Shown in pieces: positions 18,264 to 25,613 of a stretch of 60,245 bases of DNA. The notes under the pieces were generated by a model that made no database searches, was not told the DNA's origin, and saw only the letters and a list, made by a program, of their open reading frames with translations. Position 1 is the stretch's first letter. Each line of letters begins with the position of its first letter. The stretch is from an uncultured Bacteroidales bacterium (GTDB lineage Bacteria; Bacteroidota; Bacteroidia; Bacteroidales; Muribaculaceae). Both the position numbers and the translations under genes were made by a program. The stretch spans positions 1 to 60,245 of the forward strand of contig CACZNH010000018.1 of NCBI GenBank assembly GCA_902782465.1, written 5' to 3'.

Positions 18264-18327
18264 GAAAGCTTGTGCAAACTGAAGGCAAACGAGCTTGCTC
18301 GATTTGCTGAAGTGCCGCCAAGCTTCG
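18264..18327 (-). repeat. Structured intergenic element, copy 2
   Basis: On the minus strand: outer stem AAGCTT / AAGCTT (a palindromic pair at 18320-18325 and 18266-18271), the block GGCGGCACTTCAG, an inner hairpin AAATCGAGC-AA-GCTCGTTT, and the block CCTTCAGTTTGCAC. Stems differ completely from copies 1, 3 and 5, while the two blocks are kept. This copy lies upstream of the promoter at 18166-18195, in the orientation of the leucine-rich-repeat gene. Confidence 0.6.
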
Positions 18328-18399
18328 GGAAATTAAACAAATTATTAAATTAAAATTAATATTATATGTATAATAATAAAAATTTTATAATTAGAAAAA

Positions 18400-19365
18400 T
18401 TACTTTTCCAGGTCGGTGATGACGTTCAACAGTGTCTGGCCCACCTCGCCAAGGGTTGTGGCGCTGATGGCATCCATGGTATCGCCCACGGTGTGCCACT
18501 CGGGACAGAAGCCTGTCTCGCTGTCGCTGCGCATGTCGATAATGTCGATGCAGGGAATGCCGGCACGGTTGATAAACACGTGGTCGTCGGTGACCGCCCC
18601 ACCCTGAGCATTGATGAAATGACTGCCAGCAGCATGGCGCCACACGAGGTCGCCAAAGCCCTGGGCATACTGCATGGAATAGTATTCACGCGTGAAGGTG
18701 GCATCGGCCGAACCCACCATGTCGAGCAGGATGCCGAACAAAGCCTTATAGCCCTGAACGTGGGGATGGCTGGCCCAATACTGTGTGCCCAGCGCCCACG
18801 ATTCCTCGTTGTCGTCAACACCCATATCCTCGGCATCCACCAGCAGGATGTCCACACCCAGCGTTGAGCCGTTGGCCTTGAGCTGGCGGGCAAGCTGCAG
18901 CAGCACACCCACGCCGCTGGCACCGTCGTTGGCGCCCACGACGGGCTTATTGTGGTTCGACGGGTCAGGGTCGTTGTCAGCCCAGGGGCGCGTGTCCCAG
19001 TGGGCAAGTAGCAGCAAGCGCTTGCTCGCCTCGGGATTGATGACACCGATGATGTTCTTGATACCCACCTTGCCCGAGCGGGCGCTCTGCACACTAGCCG
19101 TCTGCACCAGCACCGTGTCGCACGATGCCTGCAGGGTGGAGATGAGCCACTCGGCGCATTTCTCATGCGCCGGCGTGCCGGGCACGCGAGGCCCGAAGTC
19201 GCACTGCTGACGGGTAAGTTCAAATGCACCGGCGGCATCAAACGGGTTTTGCTCAGCCACCGCCGTCACAGTATCACTGCCTGCAGCATCGCCACTGACA
19301 ACTTTTGTGTTGCCACAAGCTGTCATCAGGGCGACAATCAACATATATAATAATGTCATCTTCAT
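18400..19365 (-). CDS. M28-family peptidase / glutaminyl cyclase-like lipoprotein
   Basis: 321 residues. Lipoprotein signal with the modified cysteine at residue 17 (LMTAC). The catalytic domain has the zinc-binding pattern of M28 enzymes: AHWDTRPWAD (H122, D124), GANDGASGVG (D147), VDAED (E179/D180), TDDH, and a WHT near the C-terminus. The AHWDTRPWAD form is typical of glutaminyl-peptide cyclotransferase-like members, so the protein may cyclise N-terminal glutamine rather than act as an aminopeptidase. Likely location: periplasm or surface. It follows the secG terminator and is followed by an A+T-rich spacer. Confidence 0.85.
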   Translation of the reverse strand: MKMTLLYMLIVALMTACGNTKVVSGDAAGSDTVTAVAEQNPFDAAGAFELTRQQCDFGPRVPGTPAHEKCAEWLISTLQASCDTVLVQTASVQSARSGKVGIKNIIGVINPEASKRLLLLAHWDTRPWADNDPDPSNHNKPVVGANDGASGVGVLLQLARQLKANGSTLGVDILLVDAEDMGVDDNEESWALGTQYWASHPHVQGYKALFGILLDMVGSADATFTREYYSMQYAQGFGDLVWRHAAGSHFINAQGGAVTDDHVFINRAGIPCIDIIDMRSDSETGFCPEWHTVGDTMDAISATTLGEVGQTLLNVITDLEK

Positions 19366-19399
19366 GACAAACGCGACTGCTTGATAAACCTAACAAAAG

Positions 19400-19455
19400 A
19401 AGGATGCGGTGTGTCTTCATCCGCTGTGATGCGGATACGACCTTACCGCATCCTT
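19400..19455 (-). terminator. Terminator of the acyltransferase-to-secG operon
   Basis: Outer stem AAGGATGCGGT / ACCGCATCCTT (11 bp; 19400-19410 and 19445-19455) enclosing a second small hairpin ATCCGC/GCGGAT. On the minus strand it is followed by TTCTTTTG, a U-rich tail. It lies 29 nt after the secG stop. Confidence 0.7.
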
Positions 19456-19484
19456 TAAAAAGTTGGTTTAAAACTCGGTGTTAA

Positions 19485-19886
19485 TTACTTCTTCTCCTCA
19501 GTCTTACCGGGAACCTTTACAGTGGTAGCTGACTTGCCATCGGCTGCGGGAGCAGCGGCAGGTGCAGCGGCTGCGGGAGCCTCCTCGGCCTGAGTGCCGA
19601 AGGTGGGAGCCTGAGTCTCGCTGGTGGGGAGCTTCTTGATTTGAGGAGCACCCTCAACGATGCTGGGAGCGGTAACAAATGCGCAAGCGATGCTCAAGGC
19701 GCAGATGAAACCTGCCAGGCACCAAGTAGCCTTCTCAACGAAGTCGGTGGTCTTGCGAACACCCATAAACTGGTTGTAATTATTCACATTGGCAGCAAGA
19801 CCGCCACCTTTAGATTTTTGAATAAGGATGACACCGATTAACAGAATCGATGCGATCGTAATCAGAATTGCAAAAATAGTGTACAT
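19485..19886 (-). CDS. secG: Preprotein translocase subunit SecG
   Basis: 133 residues. Two membrane helices (about 3-22 and 53-75) around the conserved loop IQKSKGGGLAA, then an alanine/proline-rich cytoplasmic tail (about 85-133), as in many Bacteroidota SecG proteins. It is a small subunit of the SecYEG channel that aids protein export. It is the last gene of the block acyltransferase / sigma-54 activator / lptE / TPR protein / secG, starting 6 nt after the previous stop. Confidence 0.92.
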   Translation of the reverse strand: MYTIFAILITIASILLIGVILIQKSKGGGLAANVNNYNQFMGVRKTTDFVEKATWCLAGFICALSIACAFVTAPSIVEGAPQIKKLPTSETQAPTFGTQAEEAPAAAAPAAAPAADGKSATTVKVPGKTEEKK

Positions 19887-19892
19887 TTTTTC

Positions 19893-20654
19893 TTATTTTT
19901 TGTCGTTTAGTGTCTCATTTAGGACCAATTTGGCCAAAAATCGAATTTGGTCTGCAAAGTAAATACTTTTTTCTGGATAATTCAAACTTAATCGCTCAAT
20001 AATTTCAAGTGCCTGCGAATATTTGTGTCGGGCGATATACATTTTAGCCAGACTTTCGGTCAGCATCGAATCATCGTTTTGGGTAGGATTGTCGATAGCT
20101 GCATCGGCGATTTCGGCCTTCTCCTCCTCTCCGACAGAAGTAGTGATAGGAACCTTGGCAGCCTGTTCGCTCATCTGCATCTGCTCGGCAATGAACTGGC
20201 TGATGAGTTGGTCCTGGGTATCACCGCCCTCTGGGGCAGCGCCGCCCGCTTCCTGCTCCTGTGCCGCCAACACGTCGGCATAGTCGGGCTGCGGGTTGAA
20301 GATGGCTCGCGTGATGGCCTCGACCTCGCCCGGACTGGTCTTGCCGTAGTTGTCCAGAAAGCGGTCGATGGTCGTCACCGTGTCGGGCGTCTCGGGCTCA
20401 GGCTCAGGCGGATAAAACGCCCTCAAGGCCTCGCCGTCCTCACCCAGGGTCAAAGACAGCGCCAGACGGTCGGGAAAAGCGAGGGCGAGCCGTGACAGCA
20501 CGTCCTCATTGCCCTTGACCCCGTTATGCTTGAGGTAGAGCAGGGCGGGCATGACGCTGTAGGGGGCTGCCTCCTGGGCCTGCTCCATCCACTCGCGTGT
20601 CACCTCGACGTCCTCGCCCAGGGCCACCTGCTTGATATCCTCAATCCAGTTCAT
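19893..20654 (-). CDS. Conserved hypothetical protein with C-terminal TPR-like repeat
   Basis: 253 residues from the ATG at 20654 (MNWIEDIKQVALG). The longer frame to 20741 runs through a heptad-repeat spacer and is rejected. The N-terminal part is acidic with no recognised domain; the last 50 residues form at least one TPR-like hairpin (LAKMYIARHKYSQALEII). No signal peptide or membrane segment, so probably cytoplasmic. A protein of this type commonly sits between lptE and secG in Bacteroidales; its role is not known. Confidence 0.75.
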   Translation of the reverse strand: MNWIEDIKQVALGEDVEVTREWMEQAQEAAPYSVMPALLYLKHNGVKGNEDVLSRLALAFPDRLALSLTLGEDGEALRAFYPPEPEPETPDTVTTIDRFLDNYGKTSPGEVEAITRAIFNPQPDYADVLAAQEQEAGGAAPEGGDTQDQLISQFIAEQMQMSEQAAKVPITTSVGEEEKAEIADAAIDNPTQNDDSMLTESLAKMYIARHKYSQALEIIERLSLNYPEKSIYFADQIRFLAKLVLNETLNDKK

Positions 20655-20781
20655 ATCTTTTAGTTGTAAGTTTTGAGTTTTGAGTTTTAAGTTGTAAGTT
20701 TTAAGTAAGATTACTATCGCCTTCAGGCATTCAACTGTCAACTCCTAACTTCTAACTCCTAACTCCTAACTCCTAACTAAA
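20655..20781. repeat. Heptad-rich spacer with conserved core, copy 2
   Basis: AAGTTTT/GAGTTTT-type heptads, the core AGATTACTATCGCCTTCAGG, then AACTCCT/AACTTCT heptads running up to the lptE stop. The core is almost the same as in the 57785-57843 spacer (GATTACTATCGCCTT). It fills the gap between two genes of one operon, so it would be transcribed. Confidence 0.7.
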
Positions 20782-21297
20782 TTACCAGTCTCCCAGGGTC
20801 GCGTTGAAAATCAGGTCGCTCAGGTCCTTGCAAATCTGGTTGCACAACTCGTCCTGCACATCCACCAGCAGTTCGCTGCTGGAAAAGTCGCGATAGGCAC
20901 TGAAGGACAAGTCCTTGGACAGATTCTGGTTCTTGTTGTTGATATACCTCACCTTTACCGTGATGGTCAGGCGCGTCTGGCTGGCATAGGCATCCTCGCC
21001 GACGGCCTGGGGCGTCAGGCTATAGTTGGTGATTTCGCCCTCCATGCGCAGGTCAGCGTTGCCACCATCGATGACGCGCAGACGCGTCTGCTGGGCAATC
21101 ATGTCGGTCATGCGGTTCTCGAACATCGACTGCAGCGGCGGATAGACCAGCGCGGCACGGATGGGGAACTCGCCGAAGGAGATGGTCTTATAGACACTGT
21201 AGTCGATGGACGCGCCATTCAGCGTGTAACGGGGCACGCAGGCCTGCCACCCGATGGTGGCGACCGCGAGCACTAATATGACAAATAGCCGTTTCAC
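20782..21297 (-). CDS. lptE: LptE-like LPS-assembly lipoprotein
   Basis: 171 residues. Signal peptide MKRLFVILVLAVATIGWQAC with a lipoprotein-type cysteine at about residue 20; the lipobox WQAC is loose but acceptable in Bacteroidota. The mature part matches LptE-type proteins (GEFPIRAALVYPPLQSMFENRMTD region; a secondary structure of two helices and a sheet). LptE plugs the LptD barrel that delivers lipopolysaccharide to the outer leaflet. Its start overlaps the stop of the sigma-54 activator by 4 nt, indicating translational coupling. Confidence 0.85.
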   Translation of the reverse strand: MKRLFVILVLAVATIGWQACVPRYTLNGASIDYSVYKTISFGEFPIRAALVYPPLQSMFENRMTDMIAQQTRLRVIDGGNADLRMEGEITNYSLTPQAVGEDAYASQTRLTITVKVRYINNKNQNLSKDLSFSAYRDFSSSELLVDVQDELCNQICKDLSDLIFNATLGDW

Positions 21298-22556
21298 TGA
21301 CGTTCCAGGTTGTATTGCTTGATTTTGCGGTACAGCGTGCGCTCCGAGATGTTCAGCTCCTGGGCAGTGAGTTTGCGGCGCCCGTTGTTGCGGCGCAGGG
21401 CGGTCTCGATGGTCTCGCGCTCGGTCTCGTCAAGTGTCTTGACGGTCTCGCCCTCCACGTCCATGGCGGCCACCTCGTCAACGCGTCCCAGGTCTTGGGC
21501 CTCGTTCTGCATGTTGCGGTAAGGCGATGCCATATTCATCTCTCCGGCCGAGTTGCCCAACTCCAGGAGCGGGTTGGTATCGCGCTTGAGCTCGTGCACG
21601 GTCGATGACACGTGCGACTTGGGCCCCACGCCGTCGAGGCGCTTCTTGATGCTCTCGATTTCGGCACGCATCGACAGGATGAGGGTGAACAGCTGCTCAC
21701 GCTCGGCGTTGTAGTCAAAGTTGGGCTGCGACTGCACCGTCAGCGCCGTCTCGCGGGTGCTGGGCATGTACTGGCGCAGCGTGGCGGCATCGACCGTGTT
21801 GCCGCTCTCGAACAGGGCGACCTGCTCGATGACGCTCTTGAGCTGACGCACGTTGCCGGGCCAGTGATAGGCCAGGAGCACGCGCTGGGCGTCGTCGGCA
21901 AGGGTGACCTCGGCGGTGCGGTTCTGGGTGATGAAGTTGCGCAGGAACAGACGGGCCAGCAGCACGATATCGTTGCCGCGCTCACGCAGCGGCGGCACGT
22001 TGATTTGTACCGTCGAGAGACGGTAGTACAGGTCCTCGCGGAACTTGCCATCCTTGACAGCCTGCAGCATGTCCTTGTTGGTGGCGGCGACGATGCGGAT
22101 ATTGGTCTTGCGCACCGTGCTGTCGCCCACGCGCAGGTATTCGCCGTTCTCCAGCACGCGCAGCAGGCGCGCTTGGGTGCTCATGGGCATCTCGGCCACC
22201 TCGTCCAGGAAGATGACGCCGCCGTCGGCCTCCTCAAAGTAACCCTTGTGGTCGGCAATGGCGCCCGTGAACGAACCCTTGACGTGGCCAAAGAGCTCAC
22301 TGTCGATGGTGCCCTCGGGGATGGCGCCGCAGTTCACGGCGATGTATTTCTTGTGCTTGCGCGGACTGCTCTCGTGGATAATCTTGGGGAAAGACTCCTT
22401 ACCCGAGCCGCTCTCGCCAATGATGAGCACGCTCAGGTCGATGGGGGCCACGAGCATGGCACGGCGAATGGCGGCAATCAGGGCAGGCGACTCGCCCACG
22501 ATGCCAAAGCGCAGCTTCAATGCGCGGATGTCATTATCAGTTATTTTTGTTGCCAT
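21294..22556 (-). CDS. Sigma-54-dependent transcriptional activator without receiver domain
   Basis: 420 residues. AAA+ domain from residue 10: Walker A GESGSGKE at 47-54, sigma-54 contact loop GSFTGA at 94-99 (family consensus GAFTGA), Walker B GVIFLDE at 113-119, R-finger region LYYRLSTVQINVPPLRER. A linker follows, then a Fis-type helix-turn-helix at the end (about 393-417). There is no N-terminal receiver, GAF or PAS domain, so activity is probably set by another protein or by expression level. It overlaps lptE (4 nt) and the acyltransferase gene (16 nt); its target genes are not evident here. Confidence 0.9.
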   Translation of the reverse strand: MATKITDNDIRALKLRFGIVGESPALIAAIRRAMLVAPIDLSVLIIGESGSGKESFPKIIHESSPRKHKKYIAVNCGAIPEGTIDSELFGHVKGSFTGAIADHKGYFEEADGGVIFLDEVAEMPMSTQARLLRVLENGEYLRVGDSTVRKTNIRIVAATNKDMLQAVKDGKFREDLYYRLSTVQINVPPLRERGNDIVLLARLFLRNFITQNRTAEVTLADDAQRVLLAYHWPGNVRQLKSVIEQVALFESGNTVDAATLRQYMPSTRETALTVQSQPNFDYNAEREQLFTLILSMRAEIESIKKRLDGVGPKSHVSSTVHELKRDTNPLLELGNSAGEMNMASPYRNMQNEAQDLGRVDEVAAMDVEGETVKTLDETERETIETALRRNNGRRKLTAQELNISERTLYRKIKQYNLERQ

Positions 22557-23437
22557 TTCTTCATTTTGTAAGTTTCACCTTTCAGGAACACGCCCAGTTC
22601 CTCGGGCGTGGTGTATTGCGCGTACTCCTCGGGCATGATGGGGTCATGCACGCTCACGCGGAAGTTGTAGTTCTTGCGACGGAACATCTCGGAGGGCAGC
22701 CTCAGCGTCCTCAGCTTCCAGCTGATGGCGCCCAGCACCAGCGATATCCAGCTGTTGTGACCGTGGATATAGATGGGGATCACGGGCACCTTGAGTTTCT
22801 GAATCAGACGCATGATGACGGGTTGCCACTCACGGTCCTCGACGCGCAAGTGCTTGTTGAGCTTGCTCACGGCACCGGCAGGGAAGAATCCCATCGGGTG
22901 ACCTGCCCGCACGTGCTTCATCGTGTCACTGATGCCCTGCATCGACACGGCACGCTTGGCGGGGTCGTCGCTGGCGAGCGCGTCCACAGTGATGAAGTTG
23001 GGCATCATGCCGCCAATCTTGCTCAGCATCATGTTGACCATGAACTTGTAGTCGGGCCTGTGGGTGCCGATGATGTGAATCATCATCACGCCATCCACGG
23101 CACCAAACGGGTGGTTGCTCACCGTGATAAACGCACCCTCGGGTAGGTTTTCCAGCACCTCGCCGTTATCATAGGTGATGGTGGCATTCAGATCCTTCAG
23201 CACTCCGGTGCAGAAGGGGACGCCCGGCGTGTGGCAGTTGTGGCCGTGAATCCAGTTGGCGTCGTCCATGTCCAGCAGGTGGAACAGCCACTTCACCAGT
23301 TTGGGTTTGCCGTCAAAGAACGGCACCATCCGTCGGATGTCGTCATAGTCCAGAATGTCCGGCTTGATGTACGGCGTCTCCTGTTCAGCGGCTTGCTGTG
23401 TTTCAGCTATGTTTTGTTCTATCTTCTTTTCGTCCAT
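22541..23437 (-). CDS. PlsC-like lysophospholipid/glycine-lipid acyltransferase
   Basis: 298 residues from the ATG at 23437 (MDEKKIEQN). Acyltransferase blocks are visible: SNHPFGAVDG (a variant of the NHxxxxD active site with the Asp kept), FITVDAL, and FPAGAVSK. It resembles the hemolysin-like acyltransferases of Bacteroidota that attach fatty acids to lyso-lipids, including the GlsA type of glycine-lipid synthesis; the exact acceptor is not shown. The longer frame to 23554 extends past a -7-like box TAACTTTG (23464-23471), so the downstream start is preferred. First gene of the block reading to secG. Confidence 0.78.
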   Translation of the reverse strand: MDEKKIEQNIAETQQAAEQETPYIKPDILDYDDIRRMVPFFDGKPKLVKWLFHLLDMDDANWIHGHNCHTPGVPFCTGVLKDLNATITYDNGEVLENLPEGAFITVSNHPFGAVDGVMMIHIIGTHRPDYKFMVNMMLSKIGGMMPNFITVDALASDDPAKRAVSMQGISDTMKHVRAGHPMGFFPAGAVSKLNKHLRVEDREWQPVIMRLIQKLKVPVIPIYIHGHNSWISLVLGAISWKLRTLRLPSEMFRRKNYNFRVSVHDPIMPEEYAQYTTPEELGVFLKGETYKMKKWQQK

Positions 23438-23585
23438 TATATTATCACTATGTTTTGGGGCCGCAAAGTTAGTAACTTTTTCCCGGAACTGACACAAAAA
23501 ACCGTTAAAAAGTGACATTTTGGCAGAAAGCCATACCTGCAAAAACAATGCCAACCCTCAAAACAACAGAACAACACCCTTTTTT

Positions 23586-23676
23586 CAAACAACTGATTAA
23601 TCTGATTTTTCTGATGGCATCCGCACACCTTCTTTCTGTCCACGGATTAAAACGGATTAAACGGATGGCATCCGCT
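23586..23676 (+). repeat. Interspersed repeat, copy A (CTGATGGCATCCGC type)
   Basis: Starts AACAACTGATTAATCTGA, contains CTGATGGCATCCGC, then CTTTCTGTCCACGGATTA and GGATTAAACGGAT. The first 60 bases are nearly identical to copy B at 23916-23990. No coding sequence. Confidence 0.75.
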
Positions 23677-23915
23677 CATTTCCTCACGCTAAGGCGCTAA
23701 GTTGTTTTTTGGGCCTATTTTGACCGTCAAAAACACTAATCGCCTAATTGACAGCCGTTAGACCAATTTTTAGAGCCATCCGACAATCGTAAAAAAAAAT
23801 CGGGGGGATAGTTAAATGCAATTAACATTTCCTTGGTTGTCTCCCGCTAGCAAAGTTACTATTCCCGCAATCCCGTGTCAACGACAAAACGCTACAACAA
23901 CCACTATTCTTATAA
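23677..23915. other. Non-coding spacer between repeat copies A and B
   Basis: A+T-rich, with no convincing ORF, RNA or promoter. Short phrases such as CTCACGCTAAGGCGCTAA are of the kind scattered between genes in this genome (compare CTCACGCTAAAACACC near 31945). Confidence 0.5.
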
Positions 23916-24040
23916 AAACAACTGATTAATCTGATTTTTCTGATGGCATCCGCCCACCTTCTTTCTGTCCACGGATTACACGGATTTCACTTATCACTAC
24001 TCACTCCTCACCCCTTACTACTCAGCGGCGCCAGCCGCTC
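23916..24040 (+). repeat. Interspersed repeat copy B, left direct repeat of the Fic cassette
   Basis: The first part repeats copy A. The second part (ATTACACGGATT, TTCACTTATCACTACT, CTCAGCGGCGCCAGCCGCT) aligns with 25357-25452 on the other side of the Fic gene. The shared segment includes the last codons of the Fic gene. Confidence 0.7.
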
Positions 24041-25183
24041 AAACAGCAACATGCCTTTAGCCGTGAGTAGGTACTTTTGGCGCGGATGGCGAGGCTTGTC
24101 GGGATACAACATCCTCACATACCCTCCATCCATAGCAGGCGAGAGGTGATTTTCTAAAAAATTGTCCCTACCCTTTAAGCCTATTGCTTCCATCATCATC
24201 TTGACCGACATTTGCTGATTTCCAATTGCCAAAACAAGCAATTCCACATTCGGATCACTCGTAAGCATCTTGTCCTGTACTTGTCCTGTGCTTGTCCTGT
24301 GTTTTCCATAGGCACTTTGTAGAATCATATACCTCTCATGCTTCATATCCTCAGGCAAATCAATGTGCAAATATCTGTTTTTTAATGTGTTGGTGTCTTT
24401 CAGAAGCAAGTTGCGAAAAAAGAGTTCCAGAAACACTGATTCGCGTTTCACGCCCCTAACAACATTTTGATAATTGGCACGAACCAAAGCATTACGGAAG
24501 TACCAGGAATTTTCTACAAATGGCTGATTATCCACGTCAAAGCCCAAAGAACGCAGATATTTAATGGTAAACACAGCTGTTGTTCTTGTATTACCCTCAC
24601 CGAATGGATGGATTTGCCATAACCCAGCAACAAAACCTGCAAGATGCTTAATTATTTCATCAGTGTCTAAGCCAGTATAGTCAAATGCCTTTTCTTGCTC
24701 AAGGTCATACTCCACCGCCTGCTTGATATCAGGTGCCGAGACATAAAGCACCGTATCTCCGCCCAACACCCATTCACGCTTGGTGATATCATAATCTCGA
24801 ACCTTACCAGCAAATATATAGACGCCATCAAAAATCCTGCGATGGATAGAAATCAAGCCCGACAGGGTAAATGAGAACGACTTTTCTTTCAGAATTTTAA
24901 CAATATTTGACGAAGCGCGGTCGGCTTCCTCGGTGTCACGGTCTTCAGTGGTGCGCGAGGTGCGGTGCTCATAATAGGCCTTAACCAGTTGCCGTGCCTC
25001 GTCGATGGTGATTTCGCCTTCGATATTGCGGAGAGCCGTTTCCTTGAGGTAATCCGACGTCTCCAAGCCGTCAACAGCCTGCAGACCGATAGCCGTCCGC
25101 CAAATATAAGCCCTCTCCTTCTTCCCGGGCTCTCCCTGACGGATATATTCCTCAAAGTCCATATTTACCTTCTTCTCACTCAT
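24008..25183 (-). CDS. Fic-domain AMP-transferase with N-terminal inhibitory motif and C-terminal winged helix
   Basis: About 391 residues from the ATG at 25183 (MSEKKVN); an ATG four codons upstream (25195) is equally possible. An N-terminal helix carries the inhibition-like motif NIEGEITIDEA (E59, G60 counted from the upstream ATG), although the residue four before the Glu is Leu, not Ser/Thr. The Fic core has the complete motif HPFGEGNTR (H196), so AMP transfer from ATP to a protein target should be possible. The last 75 residues look like a winged helix, suggesting DNA-binding autoregulation. The linker contains three 11-bp repeats (24269-24301). The gene sits alone between direct repeats, with its own promoter. 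Confidence 0.88.
   Translation of the reverse strand: MSEKKVNMDFEEYIRQGEPGKKERAYIWRTAIGLQAVDGLETSDYLKETALRNIEGEITIDEARQLVKAYYEHRTSRTTEDRDTEEADRASSNIVKILKEKSFSFTLSGLISIHRRIFDGVYIFAGKVRDYDITKREWVLGGDTVLYVSAPDIKQAVEYDLEQEKAFDYTGLDTDEIIKHLAGFVAGLWQIHPFGEGNTRTTAVFTIKYLRSLGFDVDNQPFVENSWYFRNALVRANYQNVVRGVKRESVFLELFFRNLLLKDTNTLKNRYLHIDLPEDMKHERYMILQSAYGKHRTSTGQVQDKMLTSDPNVELLVLAIGNQQMSVKMMMEAIGLKGRDNFLENHLSPAMDGGYVRMLYPDKPRHPRQKYLLTAKGMLLFERLAPLSSKG
24269..24301 (-). repeat. Three tandem 11-bp repeats inside the Fic gene
   Basis: Coding-strand unit CACAGGACAAG, three times (third with one change). Because 11 is not a multiple of 3, each unit is read in a different frame (HRTSTGQVQDK). Gain or loss of one unit would shift the frame and remove the C-terminal winged helix. 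Confidence 0.8.
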
Positions 25184-25221
25184 ATTGTAAAACAAAGCTC
25201 AACCAGCCTTTACTACTATTG

Positions 25222-25252
25222 CAAAGGTACAAAAAAAATCCAATCCCACCAA
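25222..25252 (-). promoter_or_regulatory. Promoter of the Fic gene
   Basis: Minus strand: TTG at 25252-25250, a 20-nt spacer, TACCTTTG at 25229-25222. Start near 25216, leader of about 20-33 nt depending on the ATG. Confidence 0.6.
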
Positions 25253-25356
25253 TCTTTAAACAACTGAATTATCTGATTCGTCTGAAAGGCACCCGCGCCC
25301 CCATCTATCAAACAACATGGTCGACGATGAACAATACTAACAACTTTCTCACTTGT

Positions 25357-25452
25357 TGCATCCGCCACCCCCTTTTGTCCACAGATTACACGGATTAAAC
25401 GGATTTCACTTATCACTACTCTCACCTCAGCGGTTCCAGCCGCTTCATCAGC
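25357..25452 (+). repeat. Right direct repeat of the Fic cassette (relic of a gene 3' end)
   Basis: Aligns with 23944-24040: GCATCCGCC, TTTTGTCCAC.GATTACACGGATT, TTTCACTTATCACTACT, CTCAGCGG..CCAGCCGCT. On the minus strand the last part reads MLMKRLEPLR-stop, resembling the end of the Fic protein (LLFERLAPLSS), so it looks like the relic of a duplicated 3' end. A weaker copy of the CTGATT..CTGA part lies at about 25256-25290. Confidence 0.65.
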
Positions 25453-25466
25453 ATCCGCACAACTTC

Positions 25467-25567
25467 ATTTCTGTCGGCGAATTAAACCCTAACTTTGCGG
25501 CGATGGAAGTTTGACGAATAAACTTTCATCGCCGCAAAGTTAGGGTTTAATTTGTGGACAGAAAAGA
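25467..25567. repeat. Very long inverted repeat
   Basis: Arms of about 31 bp (25482-25512 and 25520-25550) starting TTAAACCCTAACTTTGCGG pair with one G-T wobble around a 7-nt loop. The complementarity resumes beyond a short mismatched patch as TTCTGTC/GACAGAA. It has no U-run and no ORF. The right side continues into an inverted copy of the CTGATGGCATCCGC repeat (25553-25612). Confidence 0.75.
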
Positions 25568-25612
25568 TAAAGTAGGCGGATGCCATCAGAAGAATCAGAA
25601 TAATCAGTTGTT
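25553..25612 (-). repeat. Interspersed repeat, copy C, inverted
   Basis: On the minus strand: AACAACTGATTATTCTGA, CTTCTGATGGCATCCGCC, TTTTCTGTCCAC. Same family as copies A and B, in the opposite orientation. It ends next to the stop codon of the UvrA-like gene. Confidence 0.7.
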
Positions 25613-25613
25613 T

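Noticed and set aside
24008-24040. AGCGGC..GCCGCT hairpin as the Fic terminator
   Set aside because: It lies within the last codons of the gene and has no U-run.
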